DNA from: Nepenthes gracilis
Taxonomy: Eukaryota; Streptophyta; Magnoliopsida; Caryophyllales; Nepenthaceae
Length of the DNA stretch: 64,000 nucleotides
Assembly: GCA_033239525.1 (NCBI GenBank)
Contig: BSYO01000016.1
Location: forward strand, 4,661,045-4,725,044
Direction: 5' to 3'
In this document: positions 1-12,690 of the stretch, piece by piece
How positions within the stretch are numbered: the first letter of the stretch is position 1
How the letters are laid out: the number at the start of each line of letters is the position of its first letter
Position numbers and translations under genes: made by a program
The notes under the pieces: model-generated
The model's input: the letters and a program-made list of their open reading frames with translations, nothing else
Database searches by the model: none
What the model was told of the DNA's origin: nothing

Positions 1-590
1 ATACTTATAACCTAGTGACCATCGTAGAAAATGATATCTGGGATATCATTGGCGAGGGATATCGGAGATGCTATGAGCATGCTACGGGTACAGCCTCTGG
101 GAGGATTGTAGGGGTAGTAGGGATACCATGGATATCAGGTAACCTCGTGGTACTCACCCAACCGTTGGGGACGCAAATACACGGTCTTTGGTTCACTATG
201 GTAGAATAAGGTCTAGGGAGATTTATCTCGTACAGTAGTGACCTCATATTGAGCTGATATTCAGATTCTTGTTATCTCGTACAGTTAGTCGAGAGGGATG
301 CTTATAACCTAGGGACCATCGTAGAAAATGATATCTGGGATATCATTGGCGAGGGGTATCGGAGATGGTATGAGCATACTATGGATACAGCCTCTGGGAG
401 GACTGTAGGGGTAGTGAGAATACCATGGATACCAGGTAACCTCGTGGTACTCACCCAACCGTCGGGGGCGTAAATACGCGGCTTTTGGTCCACTATGGTA
501 GAATAAGGTCCCTAGAGACTGCTGTCGTTCATACAGTTATGACATCGTATTAAGCTGATAATCGGATTCGACGGAATCCATGTTGCTTCA
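1..590 (+). repeat. Two tandem ~298-bp units
   Basis: The block beginning 'cttataacctag' at position 4 recurs at 302, giving a period of 298 bp. Both units carry the palindromic 'gatatctgggatatc' stretch, the 'ggtaacctcgtggtactcac' stretch and the 'cactatggtagaataaggtc' stretch. Short open frames in these units are shadows on both strands. The inverted relative near 30.2-30.7 kb also has two units (about 302 bp apart), so the duplication predates the spread of the family. Confidence 0.75.
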
Positions 591-1160
591 TTGATACTTA
601 GCCGTTCACATGGCCTTCGGGTTGTGGACACGACATGTTATTAAGTCTCGGACAGTGATAGATTTATTACCTACGATTATTGATTTTTATTTATTATTTT
701 ATTGTCCATGATGCTTAATTGTACTCATCTATTGTTGATTATATTTACTTGCTGAGCATTCGGCTCACTATTGTGTTTTATTGACTCCAGAGTAGACAGG
801 TTGACGTCAGAATAGAAGTGATCGCATGTGTAGACTCCAGGTAGAGGTGATCTCAGAGATTGTGACTCTTAGGGGAGATACTCAAGATTTTGTTAGTTCA
901 ATTACTGTTTAGCTATTATCAGATTCATTTATGAGGATTGATATACATGACATTGATGACATTTGTTGGAGTTATTTATTATTATTATTGATACTTATGT
1001 AATGATACATTTATGATGATTATGGATTGTGTCTTAAATAATATTGTTGAGTTCATTAAATTTGTTTGAAGATGTGTAATTGCCGATTTTGGACGATTCG
1101 ATAACTTCACCGTAACGGTCTGAGTCGGGTTCGGGTACTCGAGTTCAGGTCATTACATAA
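1..1160 (+). repeat. Gypsy-type LTR fragment, dispersed repeat
   Basis: This segment has no durable reading frame and looks like the interior and 3' part of a long Ty3-gypsy LTR. The same landmarks occur in the same order, reverse-complemented, at about 29790-30730: the repeated 'cttataacctag' block, a 'cattcggctcac' motif, and a 'gacaggttgac...atcgcatgt' motif. Two dispersed copies in opposite orientation argue for a transposable element. The likely right boundary is near 1157, where a GC-richer stretch ends in 'gtcattaca'. The left end is cut by the window edge. Assignment to gypsy is inferred from the look of the sequence, not from a protein domain. Confidence 0.5.
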
Positions 1161-2039
1161 CTGAACTTTGATTTTCGACACATGTTCTGATTTAGATTAG
1201 TAAAGGAAATAACCAAAAGAAAAATATAAGAAATAAAACAGGATTTTCGTCTCTGAACTCGTGTTTCTAAATTGTTCCATGCTTTCTCCTATTTCTACAT
1301 GTCTTTTATTTTTTAATCATGTTGTGTCAATTTTCTTCTATTATATATATACTTATACGAATTTTGCATATTTTCGTTTTTTGTGGTACCTTGTGGGGTT
1401 TCGACTCATCATTGTTGCTTTTGTTTTTTCCCTCCCAGATAAGCTGAAGTTTGATATGAAGGACCAAAGATAGGATTTAGCCAAAAAAATCGTGTGGAGT
1501 TTGAAGGCTTTTGAAGACTTTGAATCTTTAAGGACTTGTGAATGTATATGGCTAGTATTTGAAATGAATGATGTACATTATGATGATATAGAATATTTTT
1601 GTACTTTGATGAATGTATTATTTTTGCTTCCGCATGTTGATTTATGTTTATAGTTGCTTCCGCATTATATTTAATATTTGGATTTGTCTTAGTCCTAAAT
1701 GGTATCTCTCTTAGATCCAATACGGTAGTCAGAAGTACTGCATTGGAGCCATAGATAATATAACATTTGTTAATCCTGTGAATGCATTGTAGAATTGCAA
1801 TGGATTTAATTTTGAGGATTGTCTCTATATATGTTTTGTGCATGTTGTATTTATTCAGATTGTTTGTATGGTTTTGGCCCATTTTTAGAGAAAATTTTGT
1901 CCGATTTTCTACAAAATTAAATGTGTTTAAAATTGAAGTATTAGTTTTGTATGTTTATTAACGGAGGTCTTTAGAGAATAAGAACCCATTCCATCACCGG
2001 TCGTGCGGTGGTTTTACACTAGTATTCGTGATTTTGAGG

Positions 2040-3376
2040 GTTTTAGGACACCGAGTAATATATATGTATATTTGTATATCCGTATATTATGGAACTATAA
2101 ATTAGGCCATGCATAGGTCCACATGCATGTTCTCGAGGGACGAGTTCGCTACTTTGTGAAACCATGATGGTCCAAAATCTTGGGGGTCGATTTGTGATCT
2201 GAAGTATTGCTTATTTGTGGCGCCGCTCCTAACGGGGAGGTTTAGTCTCGACGGTGACATATGTGATATGGGATCTCCCTTTCGCAGGCAAGAATGTGAG
2301 TTTTATTGTTGTTGACCTATCCTACTATGTATTTAAAAGAGAACCATCGTAAAGAATTGATGAAATAATATATTCAGACATCCTAATATATATAACTAAA
2401 CTTGAGGTTACAACATACATAATCGTGGTTATCGAATGAGGGCAACCATTCTTCAAGTTGGTATTATGGATCTTTGATTTCGTACATGCTTTGTATTTTT
2501 ACATGTTTTTATATGGACAATGATTTGACATACGTGATTTGGCCCATGGATAGGCGATAGAAATGTCTTATACTTATTAATGTGTTAAGTATCGGAACAA
2601 GTTTTATATATATAAGCTTTTATTTCGGTATTTTCTTTGATTTCAACAGATGAAATATGATATTTGAATCTGGATGATGGTATGTATCCCACACAGATAT
2701 GGTGAGAGTTGTGATTATATGATGTGATTTCGGATCTTATGATATAATATCGTTTATGATATTTAACCGGATCGCTATTTGTTATGACATGTCCGGAGGG
2801 ACTATTTGATATGAACAATGATTTAGCAAAAGACATCTCCTCGATTTTTCAGGAATTTCATGGATATTATATTTTATTTTACGTGATTGTTATGTGATAT
2901 CCCTTCCTCTGATTTATGTGTACTATTTTATACGATAATAATACTTGTTGAGCTCTCGACTCATATTTTCATATTTTATTCATTCAGACTAGTGGCATAG
3001 ATGCTCTTGCAGGAGTTCGGACGTGATTTGGCGCGACATATCTCTATCGGTGAGGGGAGATATGTATGTTAGGTATGTTTTTTTATCTCGATGATGTATT
3101 ACGGTTATTATTTATTACCGGATGATAGCCTTGATCCTTGTATAGGAAATATTGAAGTTGTTATATATTTAGATACCTCCGTTGGGATATTTGGATAGCA
3201 TGTCATATATTATATTTGTCCGAATTTATATCCGATTAGGTCTTGTGCGGATTTTATTATGTTAGATCCTGTATGCGTATGGATTGTCATACCCAAGTTA
3301 GATTTTTATGATTAATGAAAATATTATTATTGATTTTATTTTTGACCTACGTATATTATGTTCCTGGATCGTGACA
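2040..3376 (+). repeat. Second gypsy-like LTR fragment
   Basis: Non-coding sequence with the texture of a plant gypsy LTR. It has a GC-rich patch near 2220-2290, then a long AT-rich tract, a 'ttgttgagctctcgactcat' motif near 2945 resembling the 'attcggctcac' motif of the first fragment, and an abrupt end at 'ggatcgtgaca' (about 3376) followed by (ataata)n. The stretch 1161-2040 before it holds nothing I recognise. Boundaries are approximate. Confidence 0.3.
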
Positions 3377-3639
3377 ATAATAATAAAAAAAATACTTGGA
3401 GATGAAGGGTTACATAAATATTCTCTCAATGGGGAAGATCTCTCTTGGAAAGAAGGGTTGGGAGAAGATCCAAACTCAGAGATGGATAGAGTCTTCCAAC
3501 GTAAAAGAGGTAGAACGTGACGTTAGAGAGTAATTTCAAACCCCAGGGGAGGAGAAAAATTGTCCGGATCCTCCAAGTGACCTGATACAGAAGCGACAAC
3601 TTAAAGAACCTCCTCCGCTTTCAAAACCTTTAGATTATT

Positions 3640-4760
3640 ATCAAAAAAACTCCACTTTCACCCAAGTACTCCACAATAAAAGTAACAAGAGGTGTAAAAA
3701 TAAACTTGTCAAGCGATAAATTAACAAAAATTGTGATCCCGTACTCACCTATAAAATGGGAAACAATCAATTCATTCGATCTAATAGCAATGGGGTCATT
3801 TATTCTAGTAACAATGGGTAATGAAGTTTTACCACCCACAGTGAATTCAGGCAGCTTTTTAAAAAATAGGTGGCCCGATAAAGAATGAATAGAAGTCGGC
3901 CTTAGAGACGACTCATTAGCTTTCAACATGGTCATCTCATCACAGGCCTCATTGATCGCCCTGTCGTAGTTGCTTAAGGAAGATAAGAGAGGATTTTCCC
4001 TTTCGGCCTCCCATTCAAGATAATCTCAAATGAAAAGTTCTTCTGGTTTCCACTTGGGTAGATGGAGACGTATATCGGTAACAGCCTCCCCTTCAACTCT
4101 CACTTTCCAATTGATTTTAACAAGCTCTTGTCAAATCAAAAAAATTATTTGTTCACCAAAACGAAACAGCATTTTTCTCAATCATCTCAGTCAAGGGCTA
4201 AGTTATTAAAGTCTCATTTTCTAAGACACCTCTGAAATAAATAAGATTAATCAACTTCCATTTGTTGAAGAAGATCTAGTTGGAAGAGACCGTAATATAA
4301 AAGTAGCGGTCCATCCAGCCCTTTATTAAGTCCAGTTATCCCCACTTATTTTATAATTTTTTTTGAGGAGTAAAAGAAATCTAGTATTCTCTTGATTAAA
4401 CTAAAAAACAATTTAAATAGCCCTAGTGCCCAAATGAAGCTTCCAATGAAAGTGAAAAACGTACAAAGGAATCGAGTACCTAATAGCATTGGAGTGTAGG
4501 TATGCCATAGGAATTTCGAGAGCCTCCAAAATTTCATACAATTCCCTCACAAAGAGAATGCAAAGCCCTTCCTTCAAATTGATTTTGTAGATGGCAATGA
4601 AGCCAAGTTAGGGAGAGTAGACTCTCTCATTTGACAAATGAACCTAAAAGGAAATGTCAATAGAAATATTATACCTATCGTAAATGTCAACCATATCATC
4701 AATAGTGATGATAGATTGAATCTCAGTAATGCCTCCAAAGACAAGTCGAGGGGCCATGGA
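3640..4760 (-). pseudogene. Relic of a gypsy-type transposon N-terminal protein
   Basis: Read on the minus strand, a decayed protein starts near 4758 with Met-Ala-Pro-Arg-Leu-Val-Phe-Gly-Gly and continues with stops and frame changes to about 3640. A segment reading FIAIYKINLKEGL, and a 101-codon intact stretch at 3630-3935 ending near IVEYLGESGVFLI, resemble the plant 'putative gypsy type transposon' domain (PF04195-like), in which an aromatic-rich start leads to a line like 'FPLHPF...EFL'. At least three stops interrupt it. The match is remembered, not searched, and could be wrong. No intact neighbouring pol was seen. Confidence 0.35.
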
Positions 4761-6640
4761 AATGAGAAGAAGCAAAAAGTGAATTAGGTTTGGAAGAAGT
4801 GAAAAATGAAAAAGTGAGAAGTGAAGGAAAGAGAGACTTTAAATAGGTAAGGATCCAGACAGAAACAACATCGATTGTTCCTACTAGAGTAGCACACCTT
4901 TATAATGGCTGAAACACGTATTAGTACAAAAATGTGCTATATTTCCACTAAACCATTCATAATGGCTTGACGCAACGCCTCCTAAAGTAGATATGTGCAC
5001 TGCCGTATTCACTCAAATGCACCAGTTATGATAACTTGATGCAACACTTCTCATCGCAGCAGACTAAAACAAGCAACCCTGACACTTTACGGATATGCAA
5101 ATAGCGCATTCATTCAAAGTAAATTATTACATATCAAATTGTCAGAAGACCAAGTTGTCAAATGTCCAAATTGTCAAATTATTAGAAATTAAATATCATA
5201 AAATGGCATTCCAATGCATGTTCACCACTAAGCGTATCAACCACTTATAGAACGTAAATATATTGAAGTCATGTAAAGAAAGAAGAATATCATTCGATTA
5301 GTTCTATTTTTTGATTCCTTTCACAATGTACGAGCTTACAATAATAAAAGTACAACTCTGGCGGAAAGAAAGAAAAATGTAAGACAACAACCAGGTAAAA
5401 AAAAGTCTCTCTCCATGAACTTCAACAGTACCGTGAAGAGAGGCAAAGAACAAAAATCATCCGTCCTAGCCTGCTATAGTCACCTGGGTCAACTTAAGAG
5501 TAAAAATAAAGTCAATAATCTTACTAAAACAATAAAGGCCTGGTTTTGACAAAGACATAAAAGATGAAAACTAAAAACCAAGATTGTTTTTCATATAAAA
5601 GAGAGTAACCAAGACAACTTTCAAGCACATTCATAACTCATGGTTTCAAAATTTGAAAAGAAATGTCCACTGAATTCGGCAACTACTACTCGTGATAGTG
5701 AAGACATCATGATGATTTAGAGCAAATATACTACCCAGCAAAGCAAAAAGAGCTCTTCAATTTATAGTTGATAAGAGGGCTTGGTGCATATTTAACTCAA
5801 AAAAATATTAAATCACGGCAATTGATGGTAATGAATAAAATATTGCCAAACACGACCCCAAATCAATAAAATATCTAGAAATGGGTACGCATTGAAGAAA
5901 CTGCAGCTAGCATCCCATCAATGACATACTTGGGGTTGAAATTTAAATCTCCTAGTATGGAAGGTTAGTGATAGATACGACTAAAAATGGGCCGACGAAA
6001 TACTTAGATGGATAAAAGGCTCAAATACCAAATAACCTAAAGAAGTTTTAACAAAGCCCAATCAGATAATAGCGCTTGAATGACAGAATCAAAGGATGAA
6101 GTCTAAACAGTTGGACATTAAAAGACCATAATGAACGGTCAAAGCGAAGTTGTACCTGAAAACCATTTTGTCTTATCGTTAAATAGAGACGGTCATTACA
6201 CACTACTAGTACTGCCCCACACCACTAATTCGAAACAACGTCATGTATATATATTGATATCAAGTACTAATTAACCAAACGATACTTCTAATTATAAATA
6301 AAACCTCTTCCCAAAAAGTAAAAAAAATGATAGAGGCAAAAAGGCTATTCAATTAGACAAATACATAAAATGAGTATATCCCTCCAAATATAAGCTCATT
6401 CCCGTCCTCTTTCATTCACGACATCTTTTTTCCTCAATATTTTTCTAAATCTATTAAAAAGATTACTCACTTGGTTATCGGAAAATATATTGATAAGCAA
6501 GGCCTATATACCTCTTATCCCAATTTATTTTATTATGATGTATATGATTCTCATTCATAATTACGAAAATCGGACCCGTTTGCATTTGGATATCTAAGTA
6601 AAATAGTCAGCTCCCTAATTCTTACAATAATCCGAATTCT
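4761..6640. other. AT-rich intergenic DNA, no gene seen
   Basis: No open frame of credible composition and no recognisable repeat boundary. The sequence is AT-rich on both strands, with short A/T tracts and many stops in all frames. Confidence 0.6.
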
Positions 6641-6649
6641 CTAAACGTA

Positions 6650-9600
6650 TCAGATGTGAAATTGAAAAAAGCTCTCTAATTAAGATTAAATTTATCATCT
6701 TTAAAAAAAATCATGAGAAAGTAAGAATAATGCAAAATAATACAACAAAATGAACAATTAAATTTTACACAATAACCTATCTAAACTATGAAAAAGTCAC
6801 GGGGAAAAAGCCTCTTTAATACAATGTGAGTCCGGCTACAATAAACTTTTTAAGTTATCTTCAAATTTACCTCAAATTTAGACAGATTGAGTAATAAATG
6901 ACAAGAGAGTAAATGAAGAAAAGTATTCATAAAAATATTCTATATAACAAGTAGAATACCATATCATAGAATGGTTAATGGTAGAACACGATTCAAAACT
7001 CGATAATAAGCTAAATTTCGCCAATCTATTCATACCTTTCTCTCTTAGTTTGGAGATCAAATGATGATCGAAAAATGACACTTTTTTTTTTCCTATCCTC
7101 TAAATTGCTCCAAAACAAAGTAAAAGCACTTTAAAATATGCTTAATTTTTGAACTGTGACAGTTGATATTTGAATACTAAGAAAAAACTTTCAGATAAAC
7201 TATCTTATTGCATGTACCTATCATGCATGACTGCTTTGATCTACCCATGAGTATGTGTTCTTTATGTGCACATGAGTGGTGACCATTTTGTCCAATCTAT
7301 GTGCCCATCAGGTGTAAACATTATTTGCCATTGAAAACAACTTTTGCTTGACCAATTCATCAAACAAAAGTCAAGTGATTTCCACTACTTGCACCACAGT
7401 AAAAAAACACGTGTAGTATAATGGAGTGACTTAAAACTCAACAAAATTTCCTCATGATCTTACAAGGACATCTCACCTCTTCGGAAAGTGTCCGCCATTA
7501 CTTGCTCACTGATTACCTTTTTTCCCACCAGCATAAAAGTATTAAAATGTATAAATTTGAATAAAACTCTTTTCTACTCCACAAATATGACTTGAGTACC
7601 GCAACTCCCATTTGAAGACTTGTTATCAACAAAACACTCTTATTGGCACACTACATAGGTCTCTGCACATCATCATGATCAAACCTCTAGTTTATCACAT
7701 TCATGTTGCCCTTTGAAATTGTAGCTTCAATAAAGTACCAACTTGAGTACTTTCTTTCTCGTGCTATAATTGAAAAGTCTCTCTTGAATTTTTATTTTCC
7801 TTTTCCAAATGTTATACAAAAGTCATTATCGTCTAGTTTTCTTGTTGAAATCAAATTAATCTGCTTAACCAATATATGCCATATGCCCTTCAACATCAAC
7901 CTCACATTGTTGCTTGTCTTTAAACACACATCTTTGATGCCAACAATCTTTAATATGTCATCATTATCTATCTTTAATACCTACAGTTTCAAAAGTATAC
8001 AAATGTGAAGAAACACTTCTTTGGTGTCGTACAGAGTGGTAATTTATTATCCATCATCTAAATCATCTTGTGGCATGTGAGGTCGCCCATCTTTTCATCA
8101 TCAATAATGAGAAAATTACTATATGTAATAGAAGAAACTCAATCATTGCCCTTATGATACTTTCTCTTCCCATTCACTACTATCTTTCTCTTACTTCCAT
8201 TTAAAGTAATTATCTTTGATGTGGCTCTTCTTGCCACTAAAATGACACTTGATATTTTGATGTCGTGACCTAAACTTGCTTTGACTCTTGTCTCTAATCT
8301 TGAAAGACTCTCACTTACTAATTTCTTGGATTTCAAAAACCACTGCTTTGTGATGTTGAAGAACTTTGAGATCTTTTTCTCATTTCTTAATTTAAATAGT
8401 ACCCTTAATGACATTCATTGTCACTGTATCATTCGAAATGGAGTTAATTATACAAATTAGAAGGATCTCTCAACAATCTAGTACAGTACTCAATAATTAT
8501 GAGTCAAGCAATTCATTATTAAATTTCATGACTATGCTAGATAATTGATCTACTTATCCTTGATTTCATTTAAATAATCAACAATAAAACATCCTTCTCT
8601 ATACTTCAACTGTATCAATTTTATCAACTTATACAACTTATTTTTACTCATCTTTGAATCATACAATGCTTCAACTATATCTCATAAGATTCGTGCATGT
8701 ATTTTTATTACGAAAGTGATTATATACACTATCATCAAAAAATTTTCTAATATACTCATAAACTTTTTCATGCTTGAAAATTCATTCCTCTTCAGACAAA
8801 TATCAAACTTTGAGTAGCAAATGCTAAAAATATAATATTTTTACAAATAGTAGATTTTTTATCTTATTTCACAAGATATCAAAGCTTATATCATTTAAGC
8901 AAATCATTCACTTAATCCCTTCATCAATCCAAACAAACACAAGTAATATGAAAGCTCTTACACTACTTATTGGTATCAATACAAAATTGGCACTCACTAA
9001 TAACCCTTGTTAGATAGAATGTCAAATTTTATTGATGTGAAATCGATAAATACTCTCTAATTATAATCAAAATTATCAATCTATTGTTTGAATTTGTAAG
9101 GAAGCAATAATTGTATGAAATCATATAATAATATAAACAATCGAATTTTACGTGTCAACCTTTTTCAACTAATACAAAACCACGAGATAACTATTTTTTA
9201 GTAATGTGACTGGTGTTATAACAAACCCTTCCACTTTTAAGTATATTACAAATTTAAACAAATCAAGCAACGAACAATAAAGGAAAAAATAACCAATAAA
9301 ATATGCAAAGACTAAAAAAATACACTAAAATCGTAATTTGGAACATGATTTGAAATTAAATAATAGGCTAAATCTTGTCCTTATTTTGTTCTTCCATTTC
9401 TCTTTCGATTTGGCACTCAAATGATATTTGAAAAACTATCTCATAATTTTTTCATATTCTCTCAACTATTTTAAAACAGTGCAAATATACTAAAAAAATG
9501 TGTTTAACTTTCAGATGATAGTAATCGACATTTTGAAAGGCAAGACAAAAACTTCACAAAAACTATCCCAAAGCGTGCGCTCATTATGCTTGACTGCATT

Positions 9601-9760
9601 TTATTACTCATGCACTAATGCCTTTTAGCTATAAATCAAACAAAATCATTTTGTCCAATCTATATATATGTGCCCATCAGGTATAGACTTTTTATGGCAC
9701 TGAAAATGACCTTCACACAAGCAAATTCTCATGCGATTATCATGAGAACTTTTGTACTTG
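6650..9760 (-). mobile_element. Decayed Ty1-copia element with LTR relics
   Basis: Two diverged direct repeats flank a short internal region. The copy at about 6650-7400 and the copy at about 9030-9760 share, in order, a 'gatgtgaaat...ctctctaatta' start, a 'ttctctttcgatttgg'-like stretch, an 'attttgtccaatctat' stretch and a 'tgtgcccatcaggt' stretch. Between them lies minus-strand gag-pol debris (7690-8420). I read this as an old copia element on the minus strand that has lost most of pol. The repeats differ by many substitutions and indels, so insertion is ancient. Exact termini and target duplication could not be fixed. Confidence 0.5.
7690..8420 (-). pseudogene. Copia gag-pol relic (gag end to protease/pre-integrase)
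   Basis: On the minus strand, 8414-8139 gives a basic, Lys/Arg-rich 91-codon stretch typical of the region before a retroviral zinc knuckle. Further on (about 7960-7700) the translation, with frameshifts, contains a line like VGIKDVCLKTSNNVRLMLKG, then RKLDDNDF and SIIARERKYSS. This is the order of the copia aspartic protease to GAG_pre-integrase junction, whose family pattern is 'LKDVRHVP...KLDDEG...GSLVIARGKK'. Several frame changes and stops make it non-functional. A related relic is on the + strand at 55020-55720. Confidence 0.5.
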
Positions 9761-9841
9761 CATTAGAGTTGAACATCAACATATATATTAGGTATATAAA
9801 TCACAAAAAATTTATCCAAAATTCGAGAAGTCCAGTTCATA

Positions 9842-9844
9842 GGC

Positions 9845-9875
<31 letters not shown>

Positions 9876-9975
9876 TAAATGATAAGGGTTAGTAGTTGGT
9901 ACGACATAAGCTGACATTATATATATATATTATTTTACATGATAAGGGTTAATAGTTCATACAACATAGTTGACA
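9842..9975 (+). repeat. (AT)n tract and ~75-bp tandem duplication
   Basis: An (AT)n run near 9849-9870 is followed by 'aatgataagggttagtagtt...acgacataagctgacatt'. A second (AT)n run and a near copy 'catgataagggttaatagtt...acaacatagttgacatt' follow. This is a local two-copy duplication, including the microsatellite. No coding content. Confidence 0.65.
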
Positions 9976-10688
9976 TTTTAGTTCAGATTTTTAACTTGTA
10001 CCATTTTTAGTTGGAGGCTGAGTAGTAAGATTTCCCAAAATAAGATGTTCTTATCTTTTAAGTTTGATTATCAAAGATAAGTTGCAAAGCTAATGGCTGA
10101 ACCAACTGTACGAAGGCCAAGGCTAATCATGCTTCTCAGGGTATTGCGTCCAAGTTGACTAGTACTTTCAGTACGGCTGCTTAATTTTATCAGGTTGCAT
10201 AGAAAATTTTATCCCAAGCACGCCCGTGATTGGGATCCTACTTTGCATATAAGCGAAGTAGGACTCTGCTTCACAAATTTGGCAGATAAACCTTAGAGTA
10301 AGAGATTGGGATTCTCTTACTTCTTTCTCTATCTTCGCAGTCTTTTCATCTTCTTTTTCTCACTTTTTTCTAAAAAAATCAATTAGAAATAAACTGAATT
10401 CTAGTAGGGGACCTATCTATAAAACAAATTGATAGATAAACACTACTTAGATACGGATGAAGCGCTAAAGAATAATTCATACCATGTACGAACTCCCCTT
10501 AACCGTGCATCAAGAGATAATATTCTGGTCTAAATATACACATGCTAATTAAACTAATCTTAAAAGCAGAAATTTTATCTTAAAAACGCTTATACCTTGG
10601 TCAGGTATATATCAGGTTTAACTTATTTTGGTATAATACTTCATTTTTAACTTAAAAATCTCAATTAATTTTAAAAATTTATTATTTT
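9976..10688. other. Intergenic DNA, no gene seen
   Basis: Moderately AT-rich. The part from 10090 to 10340 is slightly more complex but carries no credible frame. Positions 10684-10688 read ATTTT, which is the left target duplication of the element that follows. Confidence 0.55.
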
Positions 10689-11126
10689 TGATGGGTATCA
10701 TTACCCGTAACCACCCATGGGATGAATTATAGAAACTCTTGATAACTTCTACGGTTCGTTTTTAAAAGAAACGTACCATAACCAACAGGAGTTAAAATAA
10801 CTAAGTATACTTATCCGAAGAAGTTATGCTTATTCGGAGAAGTTACAAAACTGAAAGGAGGCCCTATATAAAGAGAAGGTAATCCTCCAAGAAGGGGGGC
10901 CCTGAAACTCTCTCTCTGTGAAAATTACTATCTGAAATAAATACATCTTTTTCCTTTTTATTATTCAAAAAAGGCCATGACTGACTTGAGCGTCGGAGAG
11001 CCTTTGGGGATTTAGCCTCATTGGCTTTTTGACCATCTTGTCTTCTTTTGTGTTGTACAGGTCTTGAGTTAAAAAGACGGAGTAGCAAAAATCATCTCCA
11101 TCCAACTCCAGACCAGATCCGCAACA
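10689..11126 (+). repeat. 5' LTR of the LARD-like element
   Basis: 438 bp, TG...CA. It holds a TATA box ('cctatataaagag', about 10863) and an AATAAA-type motif ('gaaataaatac', about 10935), the usual U3-R-U5 layout. It lacks a 10-bp stretch (aataactggt) that the 3' LTR has near its start. Confidence 0.9.
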
Positions 11127-11127
11127 T

Positions 11128-11145
11128 TGGCGCCGTCTGTGGGAA
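11128..11145 (+). other. Primer-binding-site-like sequence
   Basis: Starting one base after the 5' LTR, 'tggcgccgtctgtgggaa' has the form of the tRNA-primed PBS seen in plant gypsy-lineage elements ('TGGCGCCGT...'). Which tRNA it pairs with was not determined. Confidence 0.75.
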
Positions 11146-11579
11146 CCGGCCAAAAAGCCAGTTTTACCACTAAAAAGCATAAAGACAAAACTAACGCACT
11201 TATAATAAGCATTCTGACCAGAGAAATTAGACGACTTCCTAAACAAATGATGGCAGTGCTCGCCCTGCCATTGGCGCGTTGACACTTGGGGGCTGGGGGC
11301 TACTTCCTATCTTCTGCGATTTCCCTACAAGGAGAAGTCGGAGAGCCAAGCCAAATCCCAGTGACGCTCTCACCACTCTTAATGATTCTGCAAATACCCA
11401 TAAAGAAATCGGCATGCATTTTTCATGCAAGAGATCAATGCTCGCGCAGATTATACATCCGAAATAGTCCATGCTTTGTGTGCACGATATAGCCGTCAAA
11501 CGCTGGGGGCTTCTCCTCGAAACCGGCCTCTACTCCCTTTTCATATAAAAAAAAAAGAGAGAAAGAAAACGGAAAAGAG

Positions 11580-12690
11580 GAGAAAGAAGAAGAGGGAAGA
11601 CAGGAGGAAGAAGGCGGCAAGATTTGCAACGGCAGCGACCACCGTCGCTAGAGAAGGCGTAGCCCAGATCTGAAGCCAGTGATGCCTTCTTCCCATTTCC
11701 CCTCCAATTTCGTGCCGAGATATGAATGGAGAAAGAAGATCGTGAGCCGCGAGGAGCCACCGCCGCTATCACCACCATCGCCGGAAGAAAATCTCCAAAT
11801 CAAGAGAGAAAAGGCACTGACGGCGCTTGCGTAAGCTGCCGTTGCCGCCATTCCATCACATTCCGTCACCGGACGGCCGTCACTAGACTAGCGACATCGC
11901 TTGTACGACTTCACCGGTGTTCTTCAAAGCTCTCTCTCTGATTCCTCAAACCACGCACAAAATTAACCCCGGGATTCCTCGGCTCATTTTCAATTCTGCG
12001 CCACAATCCAAACCGGCTTTACTTCTCACAAGAAACCGATTTCAATTTCAAATCGGCATTACCTCTCACAGGTTGCTGGTCGCATTTCCTCTCACAAGAA
12101 ATTGGTTCCAAATCTAAACCGGCATCTTCTCTCACAAGAAACCGGCCCCAACTTCCTCAAATAAAAAAAAACGAAAAGCAGAATGAATATAGAAGAAAGG
12201 AGGAGAAGGGCGACAAGCCAGCGCGCAGAACGGCAGTGACCACTGTCGTAGGAGGAAATGATGCCCAGAACTGACATTGTTGAAACCTTCTCCACATTTC
12301 CCCTCGATTTTATGCTGAAATATGAAGAGGTGGAGTAAAATCGTGAAGCTTTTCAGCGCGAGAGCCACCGTTTCTGTTACCATCATCATCAGAGAAAAAA
12401 TCAATAAATTCGAGGCATGTAAATCTTTCCTTCCTCTTTGTGGATGCCGGTATTGTGTTTTCATACGGCAAGTTTGAGAAGATTGGCTGAAATTTTGGTA
12501 AATTGTATGATGAGGTGCGGTGGAGAAGGACAGAGGATTGCAGACAGCGTTTGCATGCGGAACCATCGCTACTGTCGCCGTCGCATGGGCTATTACTGTG
12601 GCGGGCGCTGTCTTTTATGCCAGAACAGCACTTCACCGGTGCTCATCATCTTCAAAGCCCTCTCTGTTTAGTTCCTCAAACCAAGGACAG
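11580..12690 (+). repeat. Diverged internal duplication, GC-rich
   Basis: A purine-rich, CG-containing block at about 11580-11960 recurs at about 12180-12690. Matching landmarks in order are 'ggaggaagaaggcg' / 'ggaggagaagggcg', 'cggcagcgaccaccgtcg' / 'cggcagtgaccactgtcg', 'cccatttcccctccaattt' / 'cacatttcccctcgatttt', and 'cttcaccggtgttc' / 'cttcaccggtgctc'. The composition is unlike the AT-rich surroundings and resembles plant 5' exon DNA. No frame is conserved between the copies, so I do not call a gene. Confidence 0.6.

Noticed and set aside
1409..1882. 157-codon minus-strand frame
   Set aside because: AT-rich, Ile/Asn/Lys-heavy composition, no family resemblance, and it lies next to LTR-like DNA.
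7703..8008. 101-codon plus-strand frame, with a look-alike on the minus strand at 55343-55621
   Set aside because: The two resemble each other because both are antisense readings of copia gag-pol relics; the coding sense is the opposite strand in each case.
8966..8985. 'ttattggtatcaatac', a possible copia primer site on the plus strand
   Set aside because: Only the TTGGTATCA part fits, no LTR end precedes it, and the pol relic beside it runs on the minus strand.
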